A stretch of DNA of 64,000 nt from Nibricoccus aquaticus (GCF_002310495.1 NZ_CP023344.1:620001-684000); one strand, 5' to 3'; counted from the stretch's first letter, positions 45,461 to 54,299 are shown. A program made the numbers and translations. The notes: a model not told the origin generated them from the letters alone.

Positions 45461-46099
45461 ATGCCTGACTCTCCTCTGCCGTCTAAAAAACCCTGGCCCA
45501 TGAAATGGGTCGTCCTCGCGATCGTCATCGGTCTCGGCACGTACACCTACGTCACGCTGAAATTCCGCAAAGATCCGGCCACAGCACACCGCCCCATCGA
45601 AGACGCCAAGGAACGCTTCACCGTCAGCCGCCTCCGCCAGGCCGGCTACCTGCGCACGCCCGCCATCGCCGAGCGCCCCGCCGATCCGTCGCGCACCCTC
45701 GCCGGACTTCTCCGCCCGCTGGCCGAGGTCAAAGACGCCCCCGCCGGAGTCCCCGCCGAACTTTCCGAGACCTTCGCCGAACTGCCCAAGCTCCCTGACT
45801 CGTTTCAAAACGTCTCTGCCCCCGCCAGCCACACGGCGATGCTCCCCTACTCCATCCAGTACGTCTGCCAGCTCCCCGACAACAGCGGCGTCCTCGGCGA
45901 GACCCGCGTGTATGTGAAAGATAACGACATCGCCATCATCACCGACTTCGACCGCATCGACGCCGACCTGCTCGCGCGCACGAAAGACGCCACCGTCCTC
46001 CTCCAGCTCCCCGCCGGCATCTTCCGCTCGGGCGAAACCTTCCAGATCACCCTCGTCGGCAAAACCGGCTCCAAGCACTGGACCCTGCAAGTGCATTGA
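45461..46099 (+). CDS. membrane-anchored hypothetical protein
   Basis: A 212-residue protein with one N-terminal hydrophobic helix (MKWVVLAIVIGLGTYTYVTL) after a short Lys/Pro lead. The rest is a charged periplasmic-looking domain with no recognised motif, ending in beta-like strands TFQITLVGKTGSKHWTLQV. It is divergent from proS; an AT-rich dyad CGCAAA/TTTGCG at 45406-45421 lies between them. The next gene is argA, 42 bases on, so they may share a transcript. Family not recognised. Confidence 0.65.
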   Translation: MPDSPLPSKKPWPMKWVVLAIVIGLGTYTYVTLKFRKDPATAHRPIEDAKERFTVSRLRQAGYLRTPAIAERPADPSRTLAGLLRPLAEVKDAPAGVPAELSETFAELPKLPDSFQNVSAPASHTAMLPYSIQYVCQLPDNSGVLGETRVYVKDNDIAIITDFDRIDADLLARTKDATVLLQLPAGIFRSGETFQITLVGKTGSKHWTLQVH

Positions 46100-46141
46100 C
46101 GCGCCCGCCCCGCTCGTCGAAAAACTCCGCACACTTCCTCG

Positions 46142-47461
46142 ATGAGCAACAGCGCCACTCCCTCGGCCACGACGACCACGATCAAGCCGACCGATCTCCG
46201 CGGCATCCTCAAATACGTCCCGCGTTTTCAGGACCAGATCTTCGTCATCGCCCTCGATGGCTCCATCGTTGCCGACGAAAATTTCGGCAACCTCCTTGTC
46301 GACATCGCCGTCCTCCGCAGCCTCGGCATCAAAGTCGTCCTCGTCCACGGCATAGGCCAGCAGCTCCAGGAACTCTCCACCTCGCGCGGCATCCCCATCA
46401 GCGACGCCTTCGGCACCGGCGCGACCGACGCCGCCACGCTCGACCTCGCCATCCGCGCTTCTTCCCGCGTCTCGCACGTCATCCTCGAAGGCCTCACCCA
46501 AAACGCGCTGAAGTGCGCCATCACCAACGCCGTCCGCGCCCTCCCGCTCGGCATCCTCAAAGGCGTCGATCACCAGTTCACCGGCCGTGTCGATCGCATC
46601 GACACAGAGTTCATCCTCACGCTGATCAACAAGAGCATCATCCCGATTCTCTCCCCCATCGGCTACGGCCCCGACGGCAAAGCCCTGCGCGTCAACTCCG
46701 ACCTCCTAGCCGCCGAAATCGCCGAAGCCCTCCACGCCTCGAAAATCATCTACCTCGCCCCGCAGTCCGGTCTCGAAATCAACGGCGACGTGAAACGCGA
46801 AATCTCGATGGACGCCCTTCGTGCGCTCCTGAAAGACCAGCCCGACGCCATCCCCGAGAGCACGCGCAGCAAAGCCCTCCACGCCATCAAAGCCATCGAG
46901 ACCGGCACCCCGCGCGTCCACCTCGTGGACGGCCGCATCTTCGACGGCCTCATCAACGAAATCTTCTCCAGCGAAGGCGTCGGCTCGCTCATCTACGGCA
47001 ACGACTATCAACAAATCCGCCGCGCCAAACGCAGCGACGTCCGCGCCATCTACAACCTCACGCGCGGCGCCGTGAAACGCGAAGAGCTCGTCTACCGCAC
47101 CCAGCAGGCCATCGAGAAAAACATCGACCAGTTCTTCGTCTTCGAAATCGACGAGAATCTCATCGCCTGCGTCTCGCTCTATTTCTACCCCGACAAACCG
47201 ACGCTCGCCGAAGTCGGTTCGCTCTACGTCCTGCCCTTCTACCACAACCGCGGCATCGGCCGTAAGATGGTGGACTACGCCTGCATGATGGCGAAAGAAC
47301 GCGGCGCCAAAACCATCGTCGCCCTCTCCACGCAGAGCTATTCCTTCTTCACGAGCGCTCTCAACTTCGAGGAAACCACCAAAGACATCCTCCCCGAAGC
47401 CCGCCTGAAGCTCTACGAAGAAAGCGGCCGCAATCCGAAGGTCTTGGTTAAACAAGTTTGA
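46142..47461 (+). CDS. argA: N-acetylglutamate synthase (amino-acid kinase plus GNAT domain)
   Basis: A 439-residue enzyme for the first step of arginine synthesis. The amino-acid-kinase domain (about 20-290) has FVIALDGSIVADENFGNLLVDIAVLRSLGIKVVLVHGIG and SKIIYLAPQSGL; the GNAT acetyltransferase domain (about 295-439) has DVRAIYNLTRGAVKREELVYRTQ and LYVLPFYHNRGIGRKMVDYA, where the acetyl-CoA loop lies. This two-domain layout is ArgA-type. The kinase domain lacks a clear catalytic purpose in ArgA and serves for arginine feedback control in the family. Confidence 0.92.
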   Translation: MSNSATPSATTTTIKPTDLRGILKYVPRFQDQIFVIALDGSIVADENFGNLLVDIAVLRSLGIKVVLVHGIGQQLQELSTSRGIPISDAFGTGATDAATLDLAIRASSRVSHVILEGLTQNALKCAITNAVRALPLGILKGVDHQFTGRVDRIDTEFILTLINKSIIPILSPIGYGPDGKALRVNSDLLAAEIAEALHASKIIYLAPQSGLEINGDVKREISMDALRALLKDQPDAIPESTRSKALHAIKAIETGTPRVHLVDGRIFDGLINEIFSSEGVGSLIYGNDYQQIRRAKRSDVRAIYNLTRGAVKREELVYRTQQAIEKNIDQFFVFEIDENLIACVSLYFYPDKPTLAEVGSLYVLPFYHNRGIGRKMVDYACMMAKERGAKTIVALSTQSYSFFTSALNFEETTKDILPEARLKLYEESGRNPKVLVKQV

Positions 47462-47536
47462 GGCCTTCTGTCTCACATCGGGGCTCAGACGGGCTATCTA
47501 CGAACGCCGTCTAGCTTCGTTCGAATAAACTCCCCA

Positions 47537-47944
47537 ATGAAAAGAGCACTTCTGCTATACGCACTGCTCACATTCAGTGGCGCAGGCACCATCCTGGGAT
47601 TGGTCAAAATAGCCCCACATGAATTCAAAGGAACCAAAACAACCGGGATCGTTAGAGACTACATCCGAATCGAAGGTAGCCGGACACGGTGGAGGCCGGT
47701 GATTGAACTAACAAGCGCCCCAACGGATGTTCGCGTGCCCGCCATCATCGACTGGCGGAGCAAATGGTACGATGTGGGAGAAACCATTCCCATACTAACT
47801 CTCCCCGGTCACGGCCCACTCGCCGGATCGTTTATCGTTCGATGGAGCTTCGTGTTTTGGATGCTGCTGATTTTTTCGTTCTGCGCGTACCAGATTATCA
47901 AAACACTCAGGATGAAACCTGAGGACCATCGAAGCACTCGCTAG
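47537..47944 (+). CDS. DUF3592-like small membrane protein
   Basis: A 135-residue protein with an N-terminal and a C-terminal hydrophobic helix (LLLYALLTFSGAGTILGLV; FVFWMLLIFSFCAYQIIKTL). Between them is a strand-rich part, TTGIVRDYIRIEGSRTRWRPVIELTSAPTDVRVPAIIDW...YDVGETIPILTLPGHGPLAG, which resembles the DUF3592 pattern. Function unknown. Base composition is clearly less GC rich than the flanking genes, which may indicate recent arrival. Confidence 0.6.
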   Translation: MKRALLLYALLTFSGAGTILGLVKIAPHEFKGTKTTGIVRDYIRIEGSRTRWRPVIELTSAPTDVRVPAIIDWRSKWYDVGETIPILTLPGHGPLAGSFIVRWSFVFWMLLIFSFCAYQIIKTLRMKPEDHRSTR

Positions 47945-48001
47945 TGCCGCTGAACCTCCCCTTGACGTTTTGCACTCTCCGGCAAACTTACCGCCATAAC
48001 G

Positions 48002-48193
48002 ATGCTTGAGCTCAAACAGGAGATTTCCCGTCTCTCCCTGCGCGAACGCCACGAGCTCAACGCCTACATGATCCGCCTCCGTCACGAACGCCCAGAATGG
48101 CGGAAAATGATTTCCAAGCGTATGAGCGAGATGGACGCAGGGAAAAAGCTCACGGTCGCCGAACTGGAAAATCGCCTCACCAAACGTGGCTAA
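48002..48193 (+). CDS. small antitoxin-like protein
   Basis: A 63-residue charged helical protein (LELKQEISRLSLRERHELNAYMIRLRHERPEWRKMISKRMSE then KLTVAELENRL). The start resembles the addiction-module antitoxin component type, in which ELxxEIxxLSxxERxEL is followed by a basic stretch. No toxin gene is adjacent: the next gene, fmt, runs the other way. It could be an orphan antitoxin or an unrelated regulator. Lower GC than its neighbours. Confidence 0.5.
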   Translation: MLELKQEISRLSLRERHELNAYMIRLRHERPEWRKMISKRMSEMDAGKKLTVAELENRLTKRG

Positions 48194-48256
48194 ACGCGGT
48201 GCCGCGTCCTGACGCTTCCGCCCTCTGGTCCGACGGCTAAACCCGCCTTCTCCGAC

Positions 48257-49303
48257 TCACTTCTTGTACGGAAACGGCTGCGACCCCACCAGCACAGGCA
48301 ACGCCCGCGATTCGATCCGCGTCCCCGCCGCCACGGTAAACCCGCGCAAAAACTCCGCCGCCACCAGCATCTTCCCGCCCGGCCGTTGCAACCGCAGCAA
48401 ACGCACAGCGCCTCCGCCCGTTGCCACCAGCAAACCCTCCGCATCCGCTCCGATGACTTCCCCGGGAGCGCCGGCCTCTGGCCGGCTTCCGATGTCAGAT
48501 ACCGACGAACCGTCGCCGCTCCCAGCTCCCTCCGCCGCCACTTCTGCAAGCCCCAGTTTCACCACCTGCCCGCCAATCTCCACCGAACACGCCGGCCACG
48601 GAAAAAGCCCGTTCACCCGTGCAGCGATCACCGCCGCCGGTTGATTAAAATCCAGCGCCCCATCTTCCTTCGCGAGCTTCCGGCAAAACGTCGCCCGCGC
48701 TTCATCCTGCTCAACAAACACCAGCGTCCCCTCAGCCAGTTTCGGCAACGTCCTCTTCAACAGCGGCACACATGCCCCCGCCAGTTTTCCCTCGATCTCC
48801 AGCGTCGTGTCGCGCGGCTCGATCGCCACGCGCTCCACATCCGCCACCGGACCCGCATCGAGCTTCCGCAAGATGCGCATGAGCGAAACGCCCGTCTCCT
48901 TTTCGCCGTTCGCCACAGCCGTCTGAATCGGCGAAGCCCCGCGATACTTCGGCAAAATCGACGCGTGCAGATTCAACGTTCCCAACCGCGGCGCCGCGAT
49001 AAACGCATCCTTCAAAATATGCCCGTAAGCCATCACGAGTGACACATCCGCGTTCAGCCCCGCCAGCTCCACGCGCGTCTCCTCGGTCACTTTCTCCGGC
49101 TGAAAAACCGGCAGCCCCCGCGACAGCGCCCACATCTTGATCGCATTCGCCTGCACCTTCTGCCCGCGCCCGACTGCCCGATCCGGCTGCGTATAAACCG
49201 CGATCACCGTGGCCCACGCACTCCCCTCGCCCACCAGCCATTCCAGCAACGGCAGCGCGATGCCATCGGAGCCCATGAAAACAAGTCGGAGCGGTTTCAT
49301 CAT
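48257..49303 (-). CDS. fmt: methionyl-tRNA formyltransferase with in-frame REP-like insert
   Basis: A 348-residue formyltransferase that formylates initiator Met-tRNA. Formyl-transferase N-terminal domain: RLVFMGSDGIALPLLEWL, LVMAYGHILKDAFI and NLHASILPKYRGASPIQTAV, where the NHL-type catalytic Asn/His lie. The C-terminal domain begins near DGALDFNQP. It is longer than most Fmt because of about 23 residues near 258-280 (GSGDGSSVSDIGSRPEAGAPG) that coincide with a GGAG-headed palindrome. ATG codons at 49303 and 49300 are both possible starts. Confidence 0.93.
   Translation of the reverse strand: MMKPLRLVFMGSDGIALPLLEWLVGEGSAWATVIAVYTQPDRAVGRGQKVQANAIKMWALSRGLPVFQPEKVTEETRVELAGLNADVSLVMAYGHILKDAFIAAPRLGTLNLHASILPKYRGASPIQTAVANGEKETGVSLMRILRKLDAGPVADVERVAIEPRDTTLEIEGKLAGACVPLLKRTLPKLAEGTLVFVEQDEARATFCRKLAKEDGALDFNQPAAVIAARVNGLFPWPACSVEIGGQVVKLGLAEVAAEGAGSGDGSSVSDIGSRPEAGAPGEVIGADAEGLLVATGGGAVRLLRLQRPGGKMLVAAEFLRGFTVAAGTRIESRALPVLVGSQPFPYKK
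48465..48486. repeat. REP-like element inside fmt
   Basis: GGAG (48465-48468), one C, then the perfect palindrome GCCGGCC (48470-48476), loop TCT, GGCCGGC (48480-48486). It lies in the C-terminal part of fmt and keeps the reading frame. Confidence 0.6.
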
Positions 49304-49321
49304 TGGTGCTCAGTTTTGAAT

Positions 49322-49391
49322 CGCGAAGACGCCAAGAAGCAAAGAGCCAAACTCAGTCTCTGCCTTTGCTTCCTTCCTTAGCGTCTTCGCG
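49322..49391. repeat. long inverted repeat between fmt and the DUF4380-like gene
   Basis: Outer arms CGCGAAGACGC (49322-49332) and GCGTCTTCGCG (49381-49391) are perfect complements; inner arms AAGCAAAG (49337-49344) and CTTTGCTT (49364-49371) also pair. This type of CGCGAAG...CAAAG sequence resembles a dispersed repeat. It may also end transcription of the minus-strand gene above it. Confidence 0.6.
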
Positions 49392-49428
49392 TCTTTGCGA
49401 GTCAACAAACCACCGCTCACCCGAGTGC

Positions 49429-50376
49429 TCACTTCAGCGTCTTGATCCACTTCCCCACCGCAGCGCTCAACTTCGCAAACGCCGCAGGCGTGGACGGCTT
49501 TTCCAGCCCTTCGATCAACGTCCAGTGCTCGGTGAGCTGCACGTTTTCGCCAGGAGACAATTTTGTCAGCGGGCTCAACGTCTCGAACTCGATCATCTCG
49601 CCATTCGTAAACGTTTCCCACGCGCAACCGAGATCCGGATACGTCGCACCTTTGATCACCGGCGAGTACTTCACAAACGTCACGCCGCCAACCCAGTACG
49701 CGGACCAGCCCGCGTAATTCGTGATGCCCAGCTTCTGAGGCGCTTTCGCCTTCGGCACGTTGATGCCTAGGAAATCTCGATTCATCTCCCAAACCGGCAA
49801 CGACAGATCCGTGTACGTCCACGGCACCAGCGCGTACTCCGGCAACAAATCGCCATTTGCATGATCGCCTTTGGGCGGAAGCGGCAGGACGCCGTAGCCG
49901 CCACCTTTCAACATCGTGAGCGCCCAGGCCGCGCACTCAACCGGCCAGAGTCCGTGATTTGTCAACGCATGCGTCAGCTTCACCGTGCGATCACCCGTGA
50001 GCTCGATCTTGAGCGCCTTCTGAATGCCCGTCTTCTCTTCAACCGGCTGTGCGAGCGCGATGCCGTTCTTCACCGGCTTCATCGCGAGCAACTCATCATC
50101 GGGCTGGTACGTGCGTACCGCGTGCTCCGGCGAATGCCACAGACGATGCCCGCCGCGCAGATTGTAGCCGTTCGCACGCGGCGCATCGGGCGCGAATTCA
50201 AAAAACAGATTCTTCGCCTTCGCGCCGCGCGGTTTCAGCGAAATGATGCGCGGCCCGACCGAAGTCGTGACCGTGAGTTCGAGGGCTTTGGTGGTCAGCG
50301 TCAGCGCTTCACCACCGCGATAATCACTCTTCGAAGGTTTCATACTTGGAGTCGTTTTCTTCCACCACTTTTTCAT
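49429..50376 (-). CDS. DUF4380-like (galactose-mutarotase-fold) protein
   Basis: A 315-residue protein. The core begins SDYRGGEALTLTTKALELTVTTSVGPRIISLKP, which fits DUF4380/mutarotase-like beta-sandwich proteins, with GGHRLWHSPE near residue 75 and a final LTEHWTLIEGLEKP. A role in sugar binding or epimerisation is inferred only from fold. The ATG at 50376 has a GGAG five bases upstream but overlaps the end of der by 53 bases; the ATG at 50343 fits the family start better and overlaps by 20. Probably co-transcribed with der. Confidence 0.65.
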   Translation of the reverse strand: MKKWWKKTTPSMKPSKSDYRGGEALTLTTKALELTVTTSVGPRIISLKPRGAKAKNLFFEFAPDAPRANGYNLRGGHRLWHSPEHAVRTYQPDDELLAMKPVKNGIALAQPVEEKTGIQKALKIELTGDRTVKLTHALTNHGLWPVECAAWALTMLKGGGYGVLPLPPKGDHANGDLLPEYALVPWTYTDLSLPVWEMNRDFLGINVPKAKAPQKLGITNYAGWSAYWVGGVTFVKYSPVIKGATYPDLGCAWETFTNGEMIEFETLSPLTKLSPGENVQLTEHWTLIEGLEKPSTPAAFAKLSAAVGKWIKTLK

Positions 50377-51829
50377 TCGATCTCCACTTCGGCCGATGCG
50401 GTAGACCCCGCGCTTCCTTGCCCGAGTAGGGTGTGCCGGGCTCGTGCTTTTCTTTGCCGACGAGATCGAAATAGATCGGACAGCCGTTCAGGCCAAACTC
50501 ATCGACCATGCCCGACTCCAGATAACGACGATACTGCTCGGTGAGCTTCTCTTCGCGGTTGCAGAAAATCTTGATGCGAAACGGACGCGTCCCGGTCTGC
50601 GTCGCGTAGTACACGCGGAAACGTTTTCCACCCACCGCCGGAGGCGGCGTGCGTTCGGCGAGATAGCCGATGATCTTGTTCAACTTCGCCGTCGAGATCT
50701 TGATATCGAGCGTGCGGTTGAGCTTCACCGCCGCGTTCAGCATGCGATCGATTTCGTAGCCGCTCATCGCCGATACGAAGATCAGCGGCGAGCCCGGCGT
50801 GAAAAACAAGCGCTCGAAAACGGCCTTCTCGTACTTCTCGCGATAGTCGCGCTCGCTCTTGTACCCCGGAATTCCGCCGTCCTTCTCGAAGGTCTTCTTC
50901 ACGAGATCCCACTTGTTCACGATGATCACGATGGGCTTCTTCTCCTTCACCGCTTCGCCCGCGATCGCCTTATCCTGCTGTGTCACGCCGTCCATCGCGT
51001 CGAGCACGAGGAAAACGACGTCCGTCTCTTTGATCGAGTCGAGCGAGCGCAGGCGCGAAAAATACTCCACCGGCGAAGCCAGCTTCGTCGCTGCCTTGAT
51101 GCCCGCCGTATCGATGAGCTTGAACGGGTACATCGCGCCATCGCGGCCCTTGAATTGAAAATCCAGCGACACCGCATCGCGCGTCGTCCCAGGCACGTCG
51201 CTGACGATCAACCGGTCGCTATCGAGGAGCCGGTTGCTCAGCGACGACTTTCCTACATTCGGCCGCCCGATGAAGCAAACGCACAGCGGTTTCTCCGCCG
51301 AGCGATCTGGCAAATCTTCCAACGGTATCGGTCCTAGCTTCGTGAGAATCGCATCACGCAAAACGCCTTCGTTCGCGCCGTGTTCCGCTGAGACGCGCAC
51401 CGGTTCGCCAAGGCCGAGGCGATACGCTTCCGCGAGGTCAATCTTGTCCTCGTTGAAGTCCGCTTTGTTCACCACCAGCAGCACGTCCTTTTTGCTCTTC
51501 CGCAGCATCTGCGCGATTTTCAGATCGAGCGCCGTCATGCCTTCAAGGCCATCGACGACGAACAGAATGAGATCCGCCGTATCGATCGCGAAACCCACCT
51601 GCGTCTCCGACGCGTCGATGAGTTTCGCCGGCGTGATGTTGCCGTCCTTGAAACCGAGACCGCCGGTATCGAGCAGCGTGTAATCGCCGTCCTTGATTTC
51701 CGTCATGATGACGTCGCGCGTGACGCCCGGTTGGTCATGGACGATGGAAATGCGCTTCTTCGCCAGCCGGTTAAACAAACGGCTTTTGCCGACGTTGGGA
51801 CGGCCTACAATAACGACGGTGCGTGACAT
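50324..51829 (-). CDS. der: ribosome-assembly GTPase Der (EngA)
   Basis: A 501-residue protein with two GTPase domains in tandem, the hallmark of Der, which matures the 50S subunit. Domain 1: G1 VGRPNVGKSRLFN near residue 8, DTGG, NKAD. Domain 2: G1 IGRPNVGKSSLSN near residue 190, DTAG, NKWD, and the DAMDGVTQQD region. The C-terminal KH-like domain has RFRVYYATQTGTRP and ENGLNGCPIYFD-like end. The last 20 residues are acidic and overlap the next gene. Confidence 0.95.
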   Translation of the reverse strand: MSRTVVIVGRPNVGKSRLFNRLAKKRISIVHDQPGVTRDVIMTEIKDGDYTLLDTGGLGFKDGNITPAKLIDASETQVGFAIDTADLILFVVDGLEGMTALDLKIAQMLRKSKKDVLLVVNKADFNEDKIDLAEAYRLGLGEPVRVSAEHGANEGVLRDAILTKLGPIPLEDLPDRSAEKPLCVCFIGRPNVGKSSLSNRLLDSDRLIVSDVPGTTRDAVSLDFQFKGRDGAMYPFKLIDTAGIKAATKLASPVEYFSRLRSLDSIKETDVVFLVLDAMDGVTQQDKAIAGEAVKEKKPIVIIVNKWDLVKKTFEKDGGIPGYKSERDYREKYEKAVFERLFFTPGSPLIFVSAMSGYEIDRMLNAAVKLNRTLDIKISTAKLNKIIGYLAERTPPPAVGGKRFRVYYATQTGTRPFRIKIFCNREEKLTEQYRRYLESGMVDEFGLNGCPIYFDLVGKEKHEPGTPYSGKEARGLPHRPKWRSNEKVVEENDSKYETFEE

Positions 51830-51862
51830 AAATTTGAAGACAGTGGACGGAATAAACGCGAA

Positions 51863-51894
51863 GGGCGCAAAGGAAGAATTCTTCCCCTGCGCCC
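51863..51894. terminator. long near-perfect palindrome after the aminotransferase gene
   Basis: GGGCGCAAAGGAAGAA (51863-51878) faces TTCTTCCCCTGCGCCC (51879-51894), 14 of 16 pairs matching with no loop. It sits between the stop of the minus-strand aminotransferase (51917) and the start of der (51829). Likely terminator or dispersed repeat; sequence resembles the 49322 repeat. Confidence 0.55.
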
Positions 51895-51916
51895 GTTCGG
51901 GTTTCGAGTGAGTGAG

Positions 51917-53098
51917 TTACTTCTTGAGGCCCTGGACGAAGCGCTCGGTGCGGTTACATGCCTCGATGATCTGATCGTAGCTTGTCGCAAAACACGCGCG
52001 CACGTGGCCGATGCCGTTCTCGCCAAACGCAGCGCCCGGCACGACCGCGACCTTCTCCTTTTCGAGCAGGCCAAACGAAAATTCCTTCTCGGTGAGCCCG
52101 GTCGATTTGATCTCGGGAAACGCGTAGAACGAGCCGCGCGGCGAATGACACGTCAGGCCGATTTCGTTGAAACGGCGCACGATCAAATCGCGGCGGCGAT
52201 GATACTGCTCGCGCATCTTGAGCACGCTGTCCCAGCCGCGCGTGAGCGCTTCGAGCGCAGCTTCCTGAGCGACGATCGAGGCACACAGCATCGTGTACTG
52301 GTGAACCTTCATCATCGCATCGATCAGCGCCGCCGGTCCGCACGCATAGCCGATGCGCCAGCCAGTCATCGCGAACGCCTTCGAAAAGCCGTGGAGGAAA
52401 ATCGTCCGCTCCGCCATTCCCGGCAGGCTCGCGATGCTCGTGTGTACGCCGTCGAACGTGAGCTCCGAGTAGATCTCGTCGCTCAACACCAGCAGGTCCT
52501 TCTCGCGGCAGAACTCCGCGATCTTGGTCAACTGCTCGAGACTGCACGTGCCGCCCGTGGGATTGCACGGCAGGTTCAGCATCAAAATCTTCGCACCCGG
52601 TTTCCACGCGGCGCGCAGCGCTTCAGCCGTCAGCGCGAAATTATCTTTCGCGTACGTCGGCACCGCGATGCCCTGCGCATGAACCAGCGCCACACTCGGG
52701 CTGTACGAGACGTAGCACGGCTGGTGAAACATCACCGTATCGCCCGGATTGCAGAACGCGCGCAGCGCCAGATCGATCGCCTCGGACACGCCAACGGTGA
52801 CGATCACTTGGTCCTCCGGGCGATAACTCACCGAGAAATGCTCGGCCACGTAGGTCGAGATCGCGCGGCGCAGCTCGATCATGCCGAGATTCGACGTGTA
52901 GTAAGTTTTGCCGCGCTCGAGGGCGAAGATCGCCGCCTCGCGCACATGCCACGGCGTCACGAAATCGGGTTCGCCCACGCCGAGCGAGATCACGTCCTGG
53001 CCCTTCATCTTGGCGACCAGTTCAAAGAAATCGCGAATGCCACTCTTAGGAAGCGCGGCCACGTGGCCCGCCACCCAACGTTTCGGGTCGGTGCTCAT
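51917..53098 (-). CDS. class I PLP-dependent aminotransferase
   Basis: A 393-residue fold-type I aminotransferase of the aspartate/aromatic group. Landmarks: VISLGVGEPDFVTP, LPCNPTGGTCS, DEIYSELTFDG (PLP-binding Asp/Tyr) and the PLP Lys in FLHGFSKAFAMTGWRIGYACG, then an Arg in RACFATS near the end. The amino donor is unknown. The ATG at 53098 has GGAG nine bases upstream; the frame has an extra TTG codon before it. It is followed by the Lrp-type regulator gene upstream by 25 bases, so both form an operon. Confidence 0.93.
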   Translation of the reverse strand: MSTDPKRWVAGHVAALPKSGIRDFFELVAKMKGQDVISLGVGEPDFVTPWHVREAAIFALERGKTYYTSNLGMIELRRAISTYVAEHFSVSYRPEDQVIVTVGVSEAIDLALRAFCNPGDTVMFHQPCYVSYSPSVALVHAQGIAVPTYAKDNFALTAEALRAAWKPGAKILMLNLPCNPTGGTCSLEQLTKIAEFCREKDLLVLSDEIYSELTFDGVHTSIASLPGMAERTIFLHGFSKAFAMTGWRIGYACGPAALIDAMMKVHQYTMLCASIVAQEAALEALTRGWDSVLKMREQYHRRRDLIVRRFNEIGLTCHSPRGSFYAFPEIKSTGLTEKEFSFGLLEKEKVAVVPGAAFGENGIGHVRACFATSYDQIIEACNRTERFVQGLKK

Positions 53099-53123
53099 CA
53101 AAATGTTCTCCTTAGATTGAAGG

Positions 53124-53612
53124 TTAAGGAGCGACGTTGAGCCGCGACGAGTTGCGCTCGGTATCGCGAAGCAGGAAGCCCTGCTCCTTGTAGCACCGTA
53201 GCATGAAATGGGTGGAAGTCGAAAGCACGCCCTCGATGCTCGAGAGCTTTTCCGACACGAACGCGGCGACTTTTTGCAGCGATCCGCCCTTCACGAAAAC
53301 CAGGAGATCGTAGCCACCCGACATCAGGTAGCAGGACTCGACCTCATCGAAGCGCGCGATGCGCTCCGCGAAACGGTTGAAGCCACCGCCGCGTTCCGGC
53401 GTGACCTTCACTTCGATGACCGCGCGAACCGAGGCGGCTGCGGCTGCCTCGTGCGAGAGATCGAGCACCGGACGCCAGCCGAGGAAGATGTTATCTTTCT
53501 TCAACTGCTCCAGGTGCTGTTCGACTTGCGACACGGACAAGCCCGCAACTTGCGCCATTTGCGCCGTCGTGAGACTGCCGCCTTCGAGTAACAGCTTGAG
53601 AACAGGGTTCAT
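53124..53612 (-). CDS. Lrp/AsnC-family transcriptional regulator
   Basis: A 162-residue regulator. The N-terminal helix-turn-helix (LTTAQMAQVAGLSVSQVEQHLEQLKKDNIFLGWRPVL) is followed by a RAM-type ligand/oligomerisation domain (VRAVIEVKVTPERGGGFNRFAERIARFDEVESCYLMSGGYDLLVFVKGGSLQKVAAFVSEKLSSIEGV). It lies directly ahead of the aminotransferase on the same strand, so it may regulate that gene in response to an amino acid (inference). Confidence 0.9.
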   Translation of the reverse strand: MNPVLKLLLEGGSLTTAQMAQVAGLSVSQVEQHLEQLKKDNIFLGWRPVLDLSHEAAAAASVRAVIEVKVTPERGGGFNRFAERIARFDEVESCYLMSGGYDLLVFVKGGSLQKVAAFVSEKLSSIEGVLSTSTHFMLRCYKEQGFLLRDTERNSSRLNVAP

Positions 53613-53861
53613 AAGGGACGCGGACCTTCGCAGAAACGCGCCCGGCTAATCCACACAAAAGTTCACGCCGCTCACACATCCCGCCTCCCGCGAAACCGGC
53701 ACAGTCTTGCCCCCTTAGCTTCTTCACACCCGCTTCCCTTAAAATTCCCCGGCTAACGTCATCGCGCCTAAGGCGTTTTCCTCACAGCCGCAGCCCGAGT
53801 TTCCGTTAAATCACCGCCCTCCCTGGCCGATGTATGACTAAAAGCGGAGAGCTGTTTCACC

Positions 53862-54299
53862 ATGAACATTTTGATCGCAGACGACGAGGAGGGCTTTCGC
53901 GGCCTATTGCGCGATGCGCTCGGCTCGGACCCCACCATCCAACTCACCAGTGCGTGCAACGCCATGGAAGCCTGGTGGCACCTGAGCGACCTCGAACAAC
54001 GTTTCGATGTCGGCATCTTCGACATCAAGATGCCCCAGGTAAACGGCTTCTCCCTGCTCAAACGCGTCCGCTCCTGCCCGCGCTACCGCCACCTTCCGGT
54101 CATCGTCTGCAGCGGTAACAACGACCGCGAAACCATTCTCCAGTCCGGCCAGCTCGCCGCCAGTTACTACCTGGTGAAGCCCTTCAAACTGGAAAACCTC
54201 CTCTCTAAAATCCAGGAGTTCGGCCAACGCCGCCGCCCCGTCGCCTCCGCCCGCCTTCCCTCCAGCTCCAGCGCGTCACCCATTCCCGGAGCGAGCTGA
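53862..54299 (+). CDS. single-domain response regulator
   Basis: A 145-residue receiver protein without an output domain. The acidic pocket ILIADDEEGFRG, the phospho-acceptor Asp in GIFDIKMPQVNG and the Lys in YYLVKPFKLEN are in place. The last 25 residues are Ser/Pro rich. It lies ahead of the chemotaxis operon with a 285-base gap, so it may belong to the same system or to a separate one; a second CheY-like protein is encoded at 56681. Confidence 0.9.
   Translation: MNILIADDEEGFRGLLRDALGSDPTIQLTSACNAMEAWWHLSDLEQRFDVGIFDIKMPQVNGFSLLKRVRSCPRYRHLPVIVCSGNNDRETILQSGQLAASYYLVKPFKLENLLSKIQEFGQRRRPVASARLPSSSSASPIPGAS

Noticed and set aside
51908-53140. 410-residue open frame opposite the aminotransferase gene
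   Set aside because: Antisense shadow; the aminotransferase motifs are clear on the other strand.
53755-53785. hairpin CGCC/GGCG followed by TTTT near 53766-53780
   Set aside because: The stem is only 4 bp and no plus-strand gene ends before it, so a terminator function is not supported.
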